Below are positions 42,899-51,774 of a stretch of 64,000 bases of DNA, one piece after another; position 1 is the stretch's first letter, and each line of letters opens with the position of its first letter. Under the pieces are notes generated by a model. The model saw only the letters and a list, made by a program, of their open reading frames with translations. It did no database searches and was not told the DNA's origin. The position numbers were made by a program, and so were the translations under genes. The DNA comes from Paraburkholderia panacisoli (GTDB lineage: Bacteria; Pseudomonadota; Gammaproteobacteria; Burkholderiales; Burkholderiaceae): NCBI RefSeq assembly GCF_008369935.1, contig NZ_VTUZ01000017.1, positions 124,001-188,000 of the forward strand, in the 5' to 3' direction.

Positions 42899-43047
42899 TC
42901 GTTATCCGATCTGAGAGGTTGCCCTCCAGTCGCTCCAGTCAAAAAGTTAGAGACGATTCCCACCGCACGGATAGCTCTCGCGGCCACGACAGCCGGTTGA
43001 GACCAGTGGTCTCCGAAGCAAGAAACCCTTCGGGGGGTTCGGCAATC

Positions 43048-43076
43048 ATTGTACATAGAACCGTACAGATCGGCAA
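43048..43076 (-). promoter_or_regulatory. yefM-yoeB promoter and YefM operator
   Basis: Minus-strand -35 TTGCCG (plus 43071-43076), a 17-bp spacer and -10 TACAAT (plus 43048-43053). TGTACA (43050-43055) overlaps the -10, and a second copy, CGTACA (43062-43067), has its centre 12 bp away. This is the core motif, -10 overlap and 12-bp spacing described for the E. coli yefM operator. The resulting leader of about 145 nt is longer than in E. coli. Confidence 0.65.
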
Positions 43077-43165
43077 ACCCAAAATCGGCGGAGAAAAGCG
43101 TCGTCCAACCGAGGGAAAGCATGCCCGCTCGCAGCCGCTCGCGCCACTCGGCCAAACGGCCATCA

Positions 43166-44467
43166 TCACTGGGGCAGCACTTCCCCTTTCGTCTCCGGAG
43201 CGAACGGAATCACGAACAGCCCGATCACGAACGCGAGCGCGGTCAACGCAACCGGCACGCCGAGCGTATGCATGTGCAGCACCGCCGCGCCGAGCAGAAA
43301 GTTGACACCGGCACCGACAAACCGCCCGAACGACGTGCAGAACGCAAACGCCGTGGCCCGCACGCGGGTCTCGAATTGCTCCGGCAGCCACAAGCTGAAC
43401 AGCGCGAAATTGCCGCCGAAGAAACCCAGCACGAACAGCCACGCGATGAACGGCGCGAGCCCGTTGGGCAGATAGAACGCCCAGCCGAAACTGCCGAGGA
43501 TCGACACCGCCATGCCAGCGAAATAAATCGCCAGCGTCTTCTTGCGCCCGATGCGCTCGGCGATCGGCGGCAACGCGAGGCAGCCGAGAATCGTCCCGAT
43601 GGACAGCAGCCCCGTCGCCAGCGATGCCATTCTGATCGAATCGCCTTTCGCGAGACCGGCGCGAGTCGCCAGTTGAATCACTGCGGACGGCTCGTACACC
43701 GCGCCGGCCCACAAGCCGATGATCGCAATCGTCAACAGGATGCACGCCACCCAGGTTCTGCGCCGATAGGTCGGCCCAAGGATTTCGCGCAGCGGACGGG
43801 TGCGCACGGCGTTCGCTTCAGCCTTTTGCCACTTCTCCGGCTCCTTCACACGCAGCAGGATCAGAATCGCCACCACGACCGGCACCGCGCCGGTGAGAAA
43901 CATCGCGCGCCAGCCGTAGTGCACGCCGATCGTGTAGTTGAGCGCCGCGGCCAGAAAAAAACCGGCGTAGTAACCCGTTTGCAGATAGCCCGCGCCCATC
44001 TTGCGGCGATCCTCCGGCCACGCTTCGGCCACGTAAGTGCCGGCCAGCGCCCACTCGCCGCCGATGCCGACCCCCGCGATGAAGCGATAAATGCCGAGTT
44101 CCCACACATTCGTCGAGGTCGCGGCGAGCCCCGTGAAAATCGCGAACGTGAAGATGGTGCCGGCCAGCACCTTGGTTCTGCCGAAGCGGTCGGCGAGCGG
44201 CCCCCAGATGAACGACAGTCCCCAGCCGACCAGGAACAGCGCGAACAGGATCGACCCGGCCAGCCCGACGTTCGCCGGCGTGGCTGCGAAACCGGAGCGC
44301 GGCAGCAACTCGGTCAAGGCCGGCGTCAACACCAGCGCGTAGATGAACGAGTCCATGCCGTCGAGCGTCCAGCCCGCCCATGCCCCCCAGAATCCTACGA
44401 TCTGCGAACGATTGAGCGGCGTTCGGCGCCGCGTGACCGGCGTGCGGTCGGTCAGTGTATTCATCAT
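43166..44467 (-). CDS. MFS transporter (metabolite:H+ symporter type)
   Basis: 433 residues with 12 predicted helices. GPLADRFGRTKVLAG in loop 2-3 and PEDRRKMGAGYLQTGYYAGFF are typical of the AAHS/MHS branch for organic acids. The ATG follows GGAGGAGC. It is divergent from the GntR regulator and mdc genes, 184 bp apart, so it may import malonate or another dicarboxylate; known mdc clusters use MdcLM or MdcF carriers, which are absent here. Substrate inferred from context only. Confidence 0.82.
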   Translation of the reverse strand: MMNTLTDRTPVTRRRTPLNRSQIVGFWGAWAGWTLDGMDSFIYALVLTPALTELLPRSGFAATPANVGLAGSILFALFLVGWGLSFIWGPLADRFGRTKVLAGTIFTFAIFTGLAATSTNVWELGIYRFIAGVGIGGEWALAGTYVAEAWPEDRRKMGAGYLQTGYYAGFFLAAALNYTIGVHYGWRAMFLTGAVPVVVAILILLRVKEPEKWQKAEANAVRTRPLREILGPTYRRRTWVACILLTIAIIGLWAGAVYEPSAVIQLATRAGLAKGDSIRMASLATGLLSIGTILGCLALPPIAERIGRKKTLAIYFAGMAVSILGSFGWAFYLPNGLAPFIAWLFVLGFFGGNFALFSLWLPEQFETRVRATAFAFCTSFGRFVGAGVNFLLGAAVLHMHTLGVPVALTALAFVIGLFVIPFAPETKGEVLPQ

Positions 44468-44635
44468 GCTCCTCCGGCCCTACGGTTGGCGTACGTAACG
44501 GGAACGACGAGATGGCGCGCGCTGATCGACGCGGTTGCTTCGAGGCCTCTCGTCGTGTAACGAAAGCAGGCCGCGCAGCAGGCCCGTTGGAATATTCTTC
44601 CGGGTTTGTCCTCGTGGAAAGCGCGTATTTTTATA

Positions 44636-44641
44636 TATAAT
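44636..44641 (+). promoter_or_regulatory. Candidate -10 element of the mdc operon
   Basis: TATAAT in an AT-rich run (44626-44650), with no good -35 at 16-18 bp. The first start codon is only 11 bp downstream, so the transcript would be nearly leaderless. The run TATATATAATATTTGATA probably also holds the GntR operator. Confidence 0.4.
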
Positions 44642-44651
44642 ATTTGATACT

Positions 44652-45428
44652 ATGAGCGACGCAACAGATGGTTTTCCCCTGGTCACGCCCGTGCGCAGCC
44701 CGCTTTTGCCCGCTGCAGCGCCGCGTGAGAGCACCCCACGCGTGGTCGCGGAGGCGCTGCGCACGGCGATCGTCGACGGCACATTGGCGCCTGGCGCGCC
44801 GCTGCGGCAGGACGCGATTGCGCGGCACTTTTCTGTCAGTGCAATTCCCGTGCGCGAAGCGCTGCGCCAGCTGGAAAGCGAAGGCTGGGTGCGCGCCGCG
44901 GTGCACAAGGGCGTCACGGTCGCGCCTTTGTCGGCGGACGAAGCGCGCGAGATCTACGAGATCCGCTCCGCGCTGGAGAGCCTCGCCATCAGCCTCGCGA
45001 TTCCGAACCACACTGCAGGAACGCTGCGCGAAGCCGCAAGCCTGTGCCAGGCCGCCGAGCGCGAGCCGGACCCGTCGCTGTACGTTGCGCGCAATGCCGC
45101 GTTTCACATGAGCCTGTATGCACCAGCCGGGCGCGCGCAACTGGCGGACATGATCGGCATGCTGCATCGGCGCGGCGAACGGTATCTGCGCCTGAAGTTC
45201 GGCTTGCCCGTGTACAAGGGCGAGTCCGACAATGAACACGCCGCGCTGCTCGACGCCGTGCAGCGCCGCGATATCGCGGCGGCGCAATCGCTGGTGGTCG
45301 CGCATCTGCTCGGCACCGGCGAACTGCTGCATCGTTTTCTGACCGAACGCGCGCAGGCGGAAGCCGCGCTCGCGAATCAACCGAAGCCGCGCGGCAAACG
45401 CCCGCGCGCCACCACCGGAGTTGCCTGA
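44652..45428 (+). CDS. mdcY: GntR-family regulator of malonate catabolism
   Basis: 258 residues: winged helix (about 25-95; AEALRTAIVDGTLAPGAPLRQDAIARHFSVSAIPVREALRQLESEGW) and an all-helical FadR-type FCD domain (about 100-235; EIYEIRSALESLAISLAI, AFHMSLYAPAGRAQLADMI, ENEHAALLDAV-like DNEHAALLDAV). FCD regulators sense organic acids. ATG 44652 is chosen because the protein similarity starts there and the AT-rich promoter ends just before it. It stops 4 bp before mdcA, so it is co-transcribed with the genes it probably controls. The name follows the GntR regulator MdcY of Acinetobacter. Confidence 0.8.
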   Translation: MSDATDGFPLVTPVRSPLLPAAAPRESTPRVVAEALRTAIVDGTLAPGAPLRQDAIARHFSVSAIPVREALRQLESEGWVRAAVHKGVTVAPLSADEAREIYEIRSALESLAISLAIPNHTAGTLREAASLCQAAEREPDPSLYVARNAAFHMSLYAPAGRAQLADMIGMLHRRGERYLRLKFGLPVYKGESDNEHAALLDAVQRRDIAAAQSLVVAHLLGTGELLHRFLTERAQAEAALANQPKPRGKRPRATTGVA

Positions 45429-45432
45429 GCCG

Positions 45433-47103
45433 ATGAACCGTCCCGCCGAAGCCGCCGTGTCACCACCCGCCGCCCGTCCCTGGACCACGCGCCGCGACGA
45501 GAAGAACCGCCGCCTCGCCGCCATTGCACCCTGGCTCGAAGACGGCGTGCTGCCGACCCACCGCATCGTCGATGCGCTCGAAACGCTGATCCGGCCCGGC
45601 GATCGCGTCGCGCTCGAAGGCGACAACCAGAAGCAGGCCGACTTTCTGTCCCGCTCGCTCGCCAAGGTCGATCCGCAAAAGATCCACGACGTGCATCTGC
45701 TGATTTCCAGCATCAGCCGTCCTGAGCATCTGACGCTGTTCGAGCGCGGCATCGCGCACAAGGTCGATTTCTCGTTTGCCGGGCCGCAGAGCTTGCGGGT
45801 TGCGCAACTGCTCGAAGACGGCCAGCTCGAAATCGGCGCGATCTACACCTACGTCGAGCTGTACGCGCGCATGTTCGTGGACCTGACGCCGCAGGTCGCG
45901 CTGCTGTGCGCGGAAAAGGCCGACCGGCACGGCAATCTGTACACCGGCCCGAATACTGAGGACACCCCGACCATCGCCGAAGCCGCCGCGTTCCGGCATG
46001 GCATCGTGATCGTGCAGGTCAACGAGATCGTCGACGAGTTGCCGCGTGTCGACATTCCCGGCTCGTGGGTGGACGTGGTCGTGCAGGCGGACCGGCCGTT
46101 CGCCGTCGAGCCGCTCTTCACACGCGATCCGCGCCACATCGGCGACCTTCAGGTGCTCACCGCGATGATGGTGATTCGCGGCATCTATGAACCGTATGGC
46201 GTCACCTCGCTGAATCACGGCATCGGCTTCGACACCGCGGCGATCGAGTTGCTGCTGCCCACTTACGGCGAGTCGCTCGGGCTGAAGGGCAAGATCTGCC
46301 GCAACTGGACGCTCAATCCGCATCCCACGATGATTCCCGCGATCGAATCGGGCTGGATCGACAGCATCCATTGCTTCGGCAGCGAAGTCGGCATGGAGGC
46401 GTATATCGAGGCGCGCCCCGACGTGTTCTTCACCGGCAGCGACGGCAGCCTGCGCTCGAACCGCGTGCTGTGCCAGCTGGCCGGCCAATACGGCGTCGAT
46501 CTGTTCATCGGCTCGACCTTGCAGATCGACGCCGACGCGAATTCGTCGACTGTCACGCGCGGGCGTCTCGCCGGCTTCGGCGGTGCGCCGAACATGGGCC
46601 ACGATCCGCGCGGCCGGCGTCATTCGAGCGAAGCCTGGCTCAAGCTGCTGAAGGACCAGGGGCCGGTGTCGCGCGGCCAGAAGCTGGTCGTGCAACTGGC
46701 CGAGACTTACAAGAAAGGCGGCGAACCGACCTTCGTCGATGAACTCGACGCCGTCGCGGTCGGTGCTAAAAACGGCATGCCGGTCGCGCCGGTGATGATC
46801 TATGGCGACGACGTCAGCCACGTCGTCACCGAGGAAGGCATCGCGCATCTGCACAAGGCCGAAGGCATCGACGAACGGCGCGCGGCGGTGGCCGCCGTGG
46901 CCGGCGTGACGCCGATCGGCTTGCGCGCGAAGCCGGAGAAGACCGCCGAACTGCGCCGGCGCGGCATCGTCGCGTATCCCGAGGACCTCGGCATCCGGCG
47001 CGGCGAAGCCAAGCGTTCGCTGCTGGCCGCCCGCAGTATCGACGATCTGGTGACGTGGTCGGGCGGTTTGTACGCGCCGCCGGCGCGCTTCAGGAGCTGG
47101 TGA
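45433..47103 (+). CDS. mdcA: Malonate decarboxylase subunit alpha (acetyl-ACP:malonate ACP transferase)
   Basis: 556 residues, the usual length of MdcA. It contains VALEGDNQKQADFLSRSL near 45, VHLLISSISRPEHLTLFERGIA, CRNWTLNPHPTMIPAIESGWIDSIHCFGSEVGMEAYIEARPDVFFTGSDGSLRSNR in order, and a C-terminal coenzyme A transferase-like part. It swaps acetyl for malonyl on the acyl carrier protein MdcC. ATG 45433 is used; a TTG at 45421 is in frame but overlaps the regulator gene. It is followed by mdcB after 2 bp. Confidence 0.95.
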   Translation: MNRPAEAAVSPPAARPWTTRRDEKNRRLAAIAPWLEDGVLPTHRIVDALETLIRPGDRVALEGDNQKQADFLSRSLAKVDPQKIHDVHLLISSISRPEHLTLFERGIAHKVDFSFAGPQSLRVAQLLEDGQLEIGAIYTYVELYARMFVDLTPQVALLCAEKADRHGNLYTGPNTEDTPTIAEAAAFRHGIVIVQVNEIVDELPRVDIPGSWVDVVVQADRPFAVEPLFTRDPRHIGDLQVLTAMMVIRGIYEPYGVTSLNHGIGFDTAAIELLLPTYGESLGLKGKICRNWTLNPHPTMIPAIESGWIDSIHCFGSEVGMEAYIEARPDVFFTGSDGSLRSNRVLCQLAGQYGVDLFIGSTLQIDADANSSTVTRGRLAGFGGAPNMGHDPRGRRHSSEAWLKLLKDQGPVSRGQKLVVQLAETYKKGGEPTFVDELDAVAVGAKNGMPVAPVMIYGDDVSHVVTEEGIAHLHKAEGIDERRAAVAAVAGVTPIGLRAKPEKTAELRRRGIVAYPEDLGIRRGEAKRSLLAARSIDDLVTWSGGLYAPPARFRSW

Positions 47104-47105
47104 CG

Positions 47106-48101
47106 ATGGCGCCCGCCGTTTTGTCGAAGCGTGCGGAAGGACGAGCGTGCGCGGTGCTGGCCGCGCCTGCGGATTCGCACGCCACGGTTGCTCCCGTCTC
47201 ACCCACAGATGCGCAACTGGCGCGTTACGCGGTCACCGCGCTGATCGACGAAGCGCAACTCACGCCCAAGCCCGCGCTGGTCGACCGGCGCGGCAGCGGC
47301 GCGCATCGCGACCTCGATCTCGCGACGATGTTGCGTTCGGCGCATGCGCTCGAACCGACCTTTGCGGCGCTTGCGCGCGCCGCGCGCCGCCGTGGCGAAC
47401 CGTCCGCGCTGCTGCGCGCCGAACTCGCGCAGATCGGCCGCGCCGGCGAGCAGGACATGCTGCGCGCTACCGGCGGCAGCAACGCGCATCGCGGCGCGAT
47501 CTGGATCGTGGGCCTGCTGGTGGCGGGGGCGGCGGTCGATGCGCGCGCCACTGCGTCTGCGCTTGCGTCTGCGGTTGCGTCAGGCAATGCCAAGCATCCA
47601 ACCGCAGCACGAATCTGCACGCGCGCCGCGCATATCGCGTGCTTCCCGGACCGTTTCGCCGCGCCCTCGGACAGTCATGGCGAACGCGCACGCCAGCGCT
47701 ATCAGGTCGGCGGCGCGCGCCGCGAAGCGCAGGACGGCTTCCCGCATGTGATCGACGTGGGCCTGCCCGCGCTGCACGCAGCGCGGGCCCGGGGTACCGG
47801 CGAAAACGCCGCGCGCGTCGACACACTGCTGGCAATCATGGCCTCGCTCGACGACACCTGCCTGCTGCATCGCGCGGGCCTGCCCGGCTTGCACGCCGGG
47901 CAGCACGGCGCGCGACGCGTGCTGGACACCGGCGGCAGTTCGGCGCCGGCGGGCCGCGCCGCGCTGGCCGCGCTCGAACGCGAACTGCTGTCGCTCAACG
48001 CATCGCCTGGCGGCGCGGCCGACCTGCTCGCCGCCACCCTCTTTCTCGACATGCTGGCGCCTCACGACGCCGGCCGGAGCCCAGACCCATGGAACATCTG
48101 A
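47106..48101 (+). CDS. mdcB: Triphosphoribosyl-dephospho-CoA synthase
   Basis: 331 residues of the CitG/MdcB family: AVTALIDEAQLTPKPALVDRRGSGAHRDLDLATMLRSAHAL near the N-terminus (the conserved TPKP-LVD and H-D residues) and MASLDDTCLLHRAGLPGLHAGQHGARRVLD later. It makes 2'-(5''-triphosphoribosyl)-3'-dephospho-CoA from ATP and dephospho-CoA, the precursor of the MdcC prosthetic group. Its last 13 bp overlap mdcC. Confidence 0.93.
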   Translation: MAPAVLSKRAEGRACAVLAAPADSHATVAPVSPTDAQLARYAVTALIDEAQLTPKPALVDRRGSGAHRDLDLATMLRSAHALEPTFAALARAARRRGEPSALLRAELAQIGRAGEQDMLRATGGSNAHRGAIWIVGLLVAGAAVDARATASALASAVASGNAKHPTAARICTRAAHIACFPDRFAAPSDSHGERARQRYQVGGARREAQDGFPHVIDVGLPALHAARARGTGENAARVDTLLAIMASLDDTCLLHRAGLPGLHAGQHGARRVLDTGGSSAPAGRAALAALERELLSLNASPGGAADLLAATLFLDMLAPHDAGRSPDPWNI

Positions 48102-48403
48102 CCTTCGACTATCCGGCGCAACGCGCCGTCACGACCCGCGCGCATGTCGGCGTGGTCGGCTCGGGCGATCTGGAAGTGCTGCTGTCGCCCGCCGGCAACC
48201 CCGGCGCGCTCGCCGCGCACGTGGTCGTGCGCACCAGTGTCGACGGCTATAGCCACATCTGGAAGAGCGTCCTCGACCGCTTCTTCACCCGCTACGACGG
48301 CGCCGCGCAAATCGAAATCAACGACTTCGGCGCGACACCCGGCGTGGTCGCGCTGCGGCTCGCGGAAGCGGTCGAAGCCGCCGAAGCAGGAGACGACGCA
48401 TGA
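48089..48403 (+). CDS. mdcC: Malonate decarboxylase acyl carrier protein (delta subunit)
   Basis: 104 residues. Ser25 in VGVVGSGDLEVLL is the expected attachment site of the 2'-(5''-phosphoribosyl)-3'-dephospho-CoA group. SYSHIWK-type segment (DGYSHIWKSVLDRFF) and INDFGATPGVVALRLAEA match the family. It carries malonyl and acetyl thioesters among MdcA, MdcD and MdcE. It overlaps mdcB by 13 bp and mdcD by 4 bp (ATGA). Confidence 0.95.
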   Translation: MEHLTFDYPAQRAVTTRAHVGVVGSGDLEVLLSPAGNPGALAAHVVVRTSVDGYSHIWKSVLDRFFTRYDGAAQIEINDFGATPGVVALRLAEAVEAAEAGDDA

Positions 48404-49284
48404 ACCACCTTGCAAGCGCTCATTCCGCGCCGCTCTTGCGCGACAGTTTCATCGAACTGCCGGCGCGCGAACGCGCCCGCTCGCTGCTGGACGCGGGCAG
48501 TTTTCGCGAGCTGCTCGGCCCGTTCGACAAGATCGAGTCGCCGTGGCTCGCGCTGCAAGGCGTCGTCTGCCAGGCCGACGACGGCTGCGTGATCGCGCGC
48601 GGCACCATTGACGGCGAGCCCGCGGTGGTCGCGGCGATCGAGTCCGCGTTCCAGGGCGGCAGCATCGGCGAAGTGTCGGGCAGCAAGATCGCCGCGGCGC
48701 TCGAGATGGCGTTGCGCGACTGCGAACGCGGCAAGCTCGTGCGCCCGGTCGTGCTGTTCGAAACCGGCGGCGTGCGGTTGCAGGAAGCCAACCTGGGCCT
48801 CGCGGTGATCGCGGAGATTCAGGCGGCGATCGTCGCGTTGCGCCGGCACGTGCCGGTGGTCGGCGTGATCGCCGGCATGGTCGGCTGCTTCGGCGGCATG
48901 TCGCTCGCGGCCGCGCTGTGTTCGTACCTGATCGTGACGAAGCAGGGCCGGCTCGGCATGAACGGCCCCGAGGTGATCGAGCAGGAAGCCGGCATCGACG
49001 AACTCGATGCGAGCGACCGCCGCCGCGTATGGCAACTGATCGGCGGCGAGCAGCGCACGGCGACCGCGCTCGCCGATCGGCTGGTCGACGACGACGCCGA
49101 CGCGCTGCGCGCCGCCGTGCATGCCGCGTTCGCGCAAGGTGTGCCGGCCGCGCATCGCAGCGAACAGGTCGAGGTGTTTCTGAAGCGGCTCGCGCTGATC
49201 GATCCCGCCAGCGTCACGCCAGAGAGCATGCGTGACGTGTACAACCCCCAACTTGACGACGCCACCAGCAGGGAGCAGGCATGA
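48400..49284 (+). CDS. mdcD: Malonate decarboxylase subunit beta
   Basis: 294 residues with a carboxyltransferase (crotonase-like) fold: SFIELPARERARSLLDAGSFRELLGPFDKIESPWL, AAIESAFQGGSIGEVSGSKIAAALEMAL, VVGVIAGMVGCFGGMSLAAALCSYLIVTKQGRLGMNGPEVIEQE. With MdcE it decarboxylates malonyl-S-MdcC to acetyl-S-MdcC, without biotin. Four-base overlaps with mdcC and mdcE keep subunit synthesis coupled. Confidence 0.95.
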   Translation: MNHLASAHSAPLLRDSFIELPARERARSLLDAGSFRELLGPFDKIESPWLALQGVVCQADDGCVIARGTIDGEPAVVAAIESAFQGGSIGEVSGSKIAAALEMALRDCERGKLVRPVVLFETGGVRLQEANLGLAVIAEIQAAIVALRRHVPVVGVIAGMVGCFGGMSLAAALCSYLIVTKQGRLGMNGPEVIEQEAGIDELDASDRRRVWQLIGGEQRTATALADRLVDDDADALRAAVHAAFAQGVPAAHRSEQVEVFLKRLALIDPASVTPESMRDVYNPQLDDATSREQA

Positions 49285-50096
49285 GCGACACCCTTTCGAG
49301 CCGCGGCGCGCGCTGGTTCCACGCGCTTGCCGGCGAACCGTCGGGCAAGCCGCCCGTGTGGAGCGGCGATGCGTCGCTCGGCGGCGAGACCGCGCGCTTC
49401 ATCGCGGTCGTGCCCGACCCCGCCAATCGCTTCCCGCGCGCGATCGATAACGTGGTCGGCCTCGAACAGGGCTGGCAGCTCGCGCGCGCCGTGCGCGAAG
49501 CGATCGAACAGGATGCGGCGGGTAGCACGCGCCGGCCGATCGTCGCGATCGTCGATGTGAAGAGCCAGGCGTACGGCTATCGCGAGGAAATGCTCGGCAT
49601 CCATCTCGCGTGCGCGGCCGCCGTCGACGCGTATGCGTGCGCGCGCGACGCCGGCCATCCGGTGATCGCGCTGATCGTCGGACCGGCGATGTCGGGCGCG
49701 TTCCTCGCGCACGGCTATCAGGCCAACCGCATCGTCGCGCTCGACGCGCCCGGCACGCTGGTGCACGCGATGGGCAAGGAAGCCGCCGCGCGCGTCACGC
49801 GCCGCACGGTCGAAGCGCTCGACGCGCTCGGCGAAACCATCGTGCCGATGTCGTATTCGATGGCGTCGTTCGCCAAGCTCGGGCTGCTCGACCGCTTGAT
49901 CGAAGGCGTCGATGCGGATGCGCCGGACGCGTCGCAGATCGAGCATGTGCGACAGGTGCTGTGCGAGCAGATTCGCAGCGCGCGCGACGGTGGGCGCACG
50001 CTCGCGCATCGACTGGAATCGGCGGCGGCGCGCACGAATCGCGCGGCGTCGATCGAAGTGCGCCAGCGTCTCGCCGAACAATGGGATACCGTGTGA
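49281..50096 (+). CDS. mdcE: Malonate decarboxylase subunit gamma
   Basis: 271 residues, the second half of the carboxyltransferase: RGARWFHALAGEPSGKPPVWSGDASLG, IVDVKSQAYGYREEMLGIHLACAAAVDAYA, LIVGPAMSGAFLAHGYQANRIVALDAPGTLVHAMGKEAAARVT. It pairs with MdcD. It overlaps mdcD (ATGA) and mdcG (TGATG). Confidence 0.95.
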   Translation: MSDTLSSRGARWFHALAGEPSGKPPVWSGDASLGGETARFIAVVPDPANRFPRAIDNVVGLEQGWQLARAVREAIEQDAAGSTRRPIVAIVDVKSQAYGYREEMLGIHLACAAAVDAYACARDAGHPVIALIVGPAMSGAFLAHGYQANRIVALDAPGTLVHAMGKEAAARVTRRTVEALDALGETIVPMSYSMASFAKLGLLDRLIEGVDADAPDASQIEHVRQVLCEQIRSARDGGRTLAHRLESAAARTNRAASIEVRQRLAEQWDTV

Positions 50097-50800
50097 TGCG
50101 GCTCTGCGCGGCGCCACCGTTTGCCGGCGGGCATGCGCTGTCATGCGACGCGCGCTGGCGGCCGCACGACCTGCTGCGCTTGCGGCGCCTGCCCGCATTC
50201 GACGACGAACCGGCGTGGGTCCGCGCGGCGTTCGAGCGCGCGCCCTATGCGGTCGTCAGACGCGCACTGGCCGCCGAGGGCTTCGTGGCGATCGGGGTGC
50301 GCGGTGTCGAGCGGGCGCAGCGCTATGGCACATGGGCAGAGGCCAGCGATATCGAAGCTGCCATGCCGCCGGAGACGTTGGCGGGCGCCACACCGATAAC
50401 CGGGCGCGATGCGTTGCCGCCATTCGCGGCGCTTGCCTTTTTGCAAAGCGACACGCTCGGCCCGCTCGCCGGACTCGTCTGGGGACCGACGGGCAGCGCC
50501 GGTTTTGAACTGGCTACGCGCGTTCCAACCGTGACTGAGTCGAGCGATCTCGATCTGCTGATCCGCACGCCCGAACCGCTTGCCCAGGACTTCGCACGTG
50601 CCTTGCTCGATCAAGTGCTAACGCTCGCGAAACGCGCCGGCATTCGTGTCGACGCACAGCTCGAAACGCCGGCGGGTGGCATCGCGTTGGCCGAATGGGC
50701 TGCGGGCAAACCACGCGTGATGGCACGCAACGCACACGGTCCGCAATTGATTGCCGATCCGTGGGCCGCGGCTCGCACAGCTCAGGACGGCGACGCCTGA
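50096..50800 (+). CDS. mdcG: Phosphoribosyl-dephospho-CoA transferase (holo-ACP synthase)
   Basis: 234 residues. The N-terminal half carries HDLLRLRRLPAFDDEPAWVRAAFERAPYAVVRRA; the C-terminal half is a nucleotidyltransferase-like fold with Asp151 and Asp153 (ESSDLDLLIRTP) as likely metal ligands. It transfers the prosthetic group made by MdcB onto Ser25 of MdcC. ATG 50096 shares a base with the mdcE stop codon (TGATG). The same kind of overlap couples it to mdcH at 50800. Confidence 0.93.
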   Translation: MRLCAAPPFAGGHALSCDARWRPHDLLRLRRLPAFDDEPAWVRAAFERAPYAVVRRALAAEGFVAIGVRGVERAQRYGTWAEASDIEAAMPPETLAGATPITGRDALPPFAALAFLQSDTLGPLAGLVWGPTGSAGFELATRVPTVTESSDLDLLIRTPEPLAQDFARALLDQVLTLAKRAGIRVDAQLETPAGGIALAEWAAGKPRVMARNAHGPQLIADPWAAARTAQDGDA

Positions 50801-51732
50801 TGCTCGCGCTGCTCTGTCCCGGCCAGGGCGCGCAGACCGATGGGTTCCTGCACCAACTGCCACAACATCGCGCGGTGCGTGACACGCTCGAAGAAGCCTC
50901 ACAAGTACTGGGTGTCGATGTGCTGAGCCTGGACACGCCGGACGCGCTCCGTTCGACCGTCGCCGTGCAGCTCGGCTTGACGATAGCGGGCGTGGCTGTC
51001 GCGCGCGCGCTCGCAGATGAACAGCTCGCGCCGGAGGTCAGCGCGGGGTTGTCGGTCGGCGCGTATGCGGCGGCGGTGAGCTGCGGCGCGGTGCAGTTCG
51101 CCGATGCGTTGAAGATGGTGCGGCGGCGCGCCGAGCTGATGGAAGCGGCATACCCTTCCGGATATGGCCTCGCGGCGATTTCAGGTTTGACCGAGTATCA
51201 ACTCGAAACACTCGCCGCGCGGCATGCGGATGAGCAACGGCAGCGCGTCTATATCGGCAATGTGAATGCGCCGCGTCAGATCGTCATGGCGGGCGCGAAC
51301 GATGCGCTGGACGCGTTCATCGTCCGCGCGCTGGCGACGGGTGCGCGCAAGGCCAACCGGCTCGCGGTGAGCGTGCCGTCGCATTGCGAACTGCTCGCGC
51401 AGGCCACCGATGAACTCGCCGCCTATGCAAGCGAAGTGCCTTTTCATGCGCCGCACAGCACCTATATCGGCAATCGCGGCGGGCGGCCGTTGTATACGGC
51501 CGACGCGATCCGCGACGATCTCGCCACCAACATGCGCTACACCGTGCGCTGGTTCGACGCACTCACGGCAATGCAGGAAATGGGCGCGCGCGTGCTGATC
51601 GAAGCGCCGCCGGGGCAGGTGCTGACTGACATCGCGCGCGAGAACTTCCCGGACGCCACCGCACTCGCTGCCAGCATCTTCTCGTTCGACAGGCTCGTGG
51701 CGACGGCTCGCAGGCGTCTTGCGACGGACTGA
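50800..51732 (+). CDS. mdcH: Malonate decarboxylase epsilon subunit (malonyl-CoA:ACP transacylase)
   Basis: 310 residues with the FabD fold: CPGQGAQ at 6-12, active Ser85 in GLSVGAY and His195 in VPSHCELL. It loads a malonyl group from malonyl-CoA onto MdcC to start the catalytic cycle. Last gene of the mdcY-mdcABCDEGH operon, 42 bp before a convergent LysR gene. Confidence 0.94.
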   Translation: MLALLCPGQGAQTDGFLHQLPQHRAVRDTLEEASQVLGVDVLSLDTPDALRSTVAVQLGLTIAGVAVARALADEQLAPEVSAGLSVGAYAAAVSCGAVQFADALKMVRRRAELMEAAYPSGYGLAAISGLTEYQLETLAARHADEQRQRVYIGNVNAPRQIVMAGANDALDAFIVRALATGARKANRLAVSVPSHCELLAQATDELAAYASEVPFHAPHSTYIGNRGGRPLYTADAIRDDLATNMRYTVRWFDALTAMQEMGARVLIEAPPGQVLTDIARENFPDATALAASIFSFDRLVATARRRLATD

Positions 51733-51774
51733 CGGAGCGTGAGCCGCGCTGCGGCCTGCTCCCGCTTCACCGCT

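Noticed and set aside
42999..43013. GAGACC-AGT-GGTCTC palindrome
   Set aside because: A perfect 6-bp dyad, but without T-tract, promoter or conserved context; too short to call a site beside the clear YefM operator.
42895..43155. 86-codon minus-strand frame upstream of yefM
   Set aside because: No ribosome site, no family resemblance, and the predicted yefM promoter and operator lie inside it.
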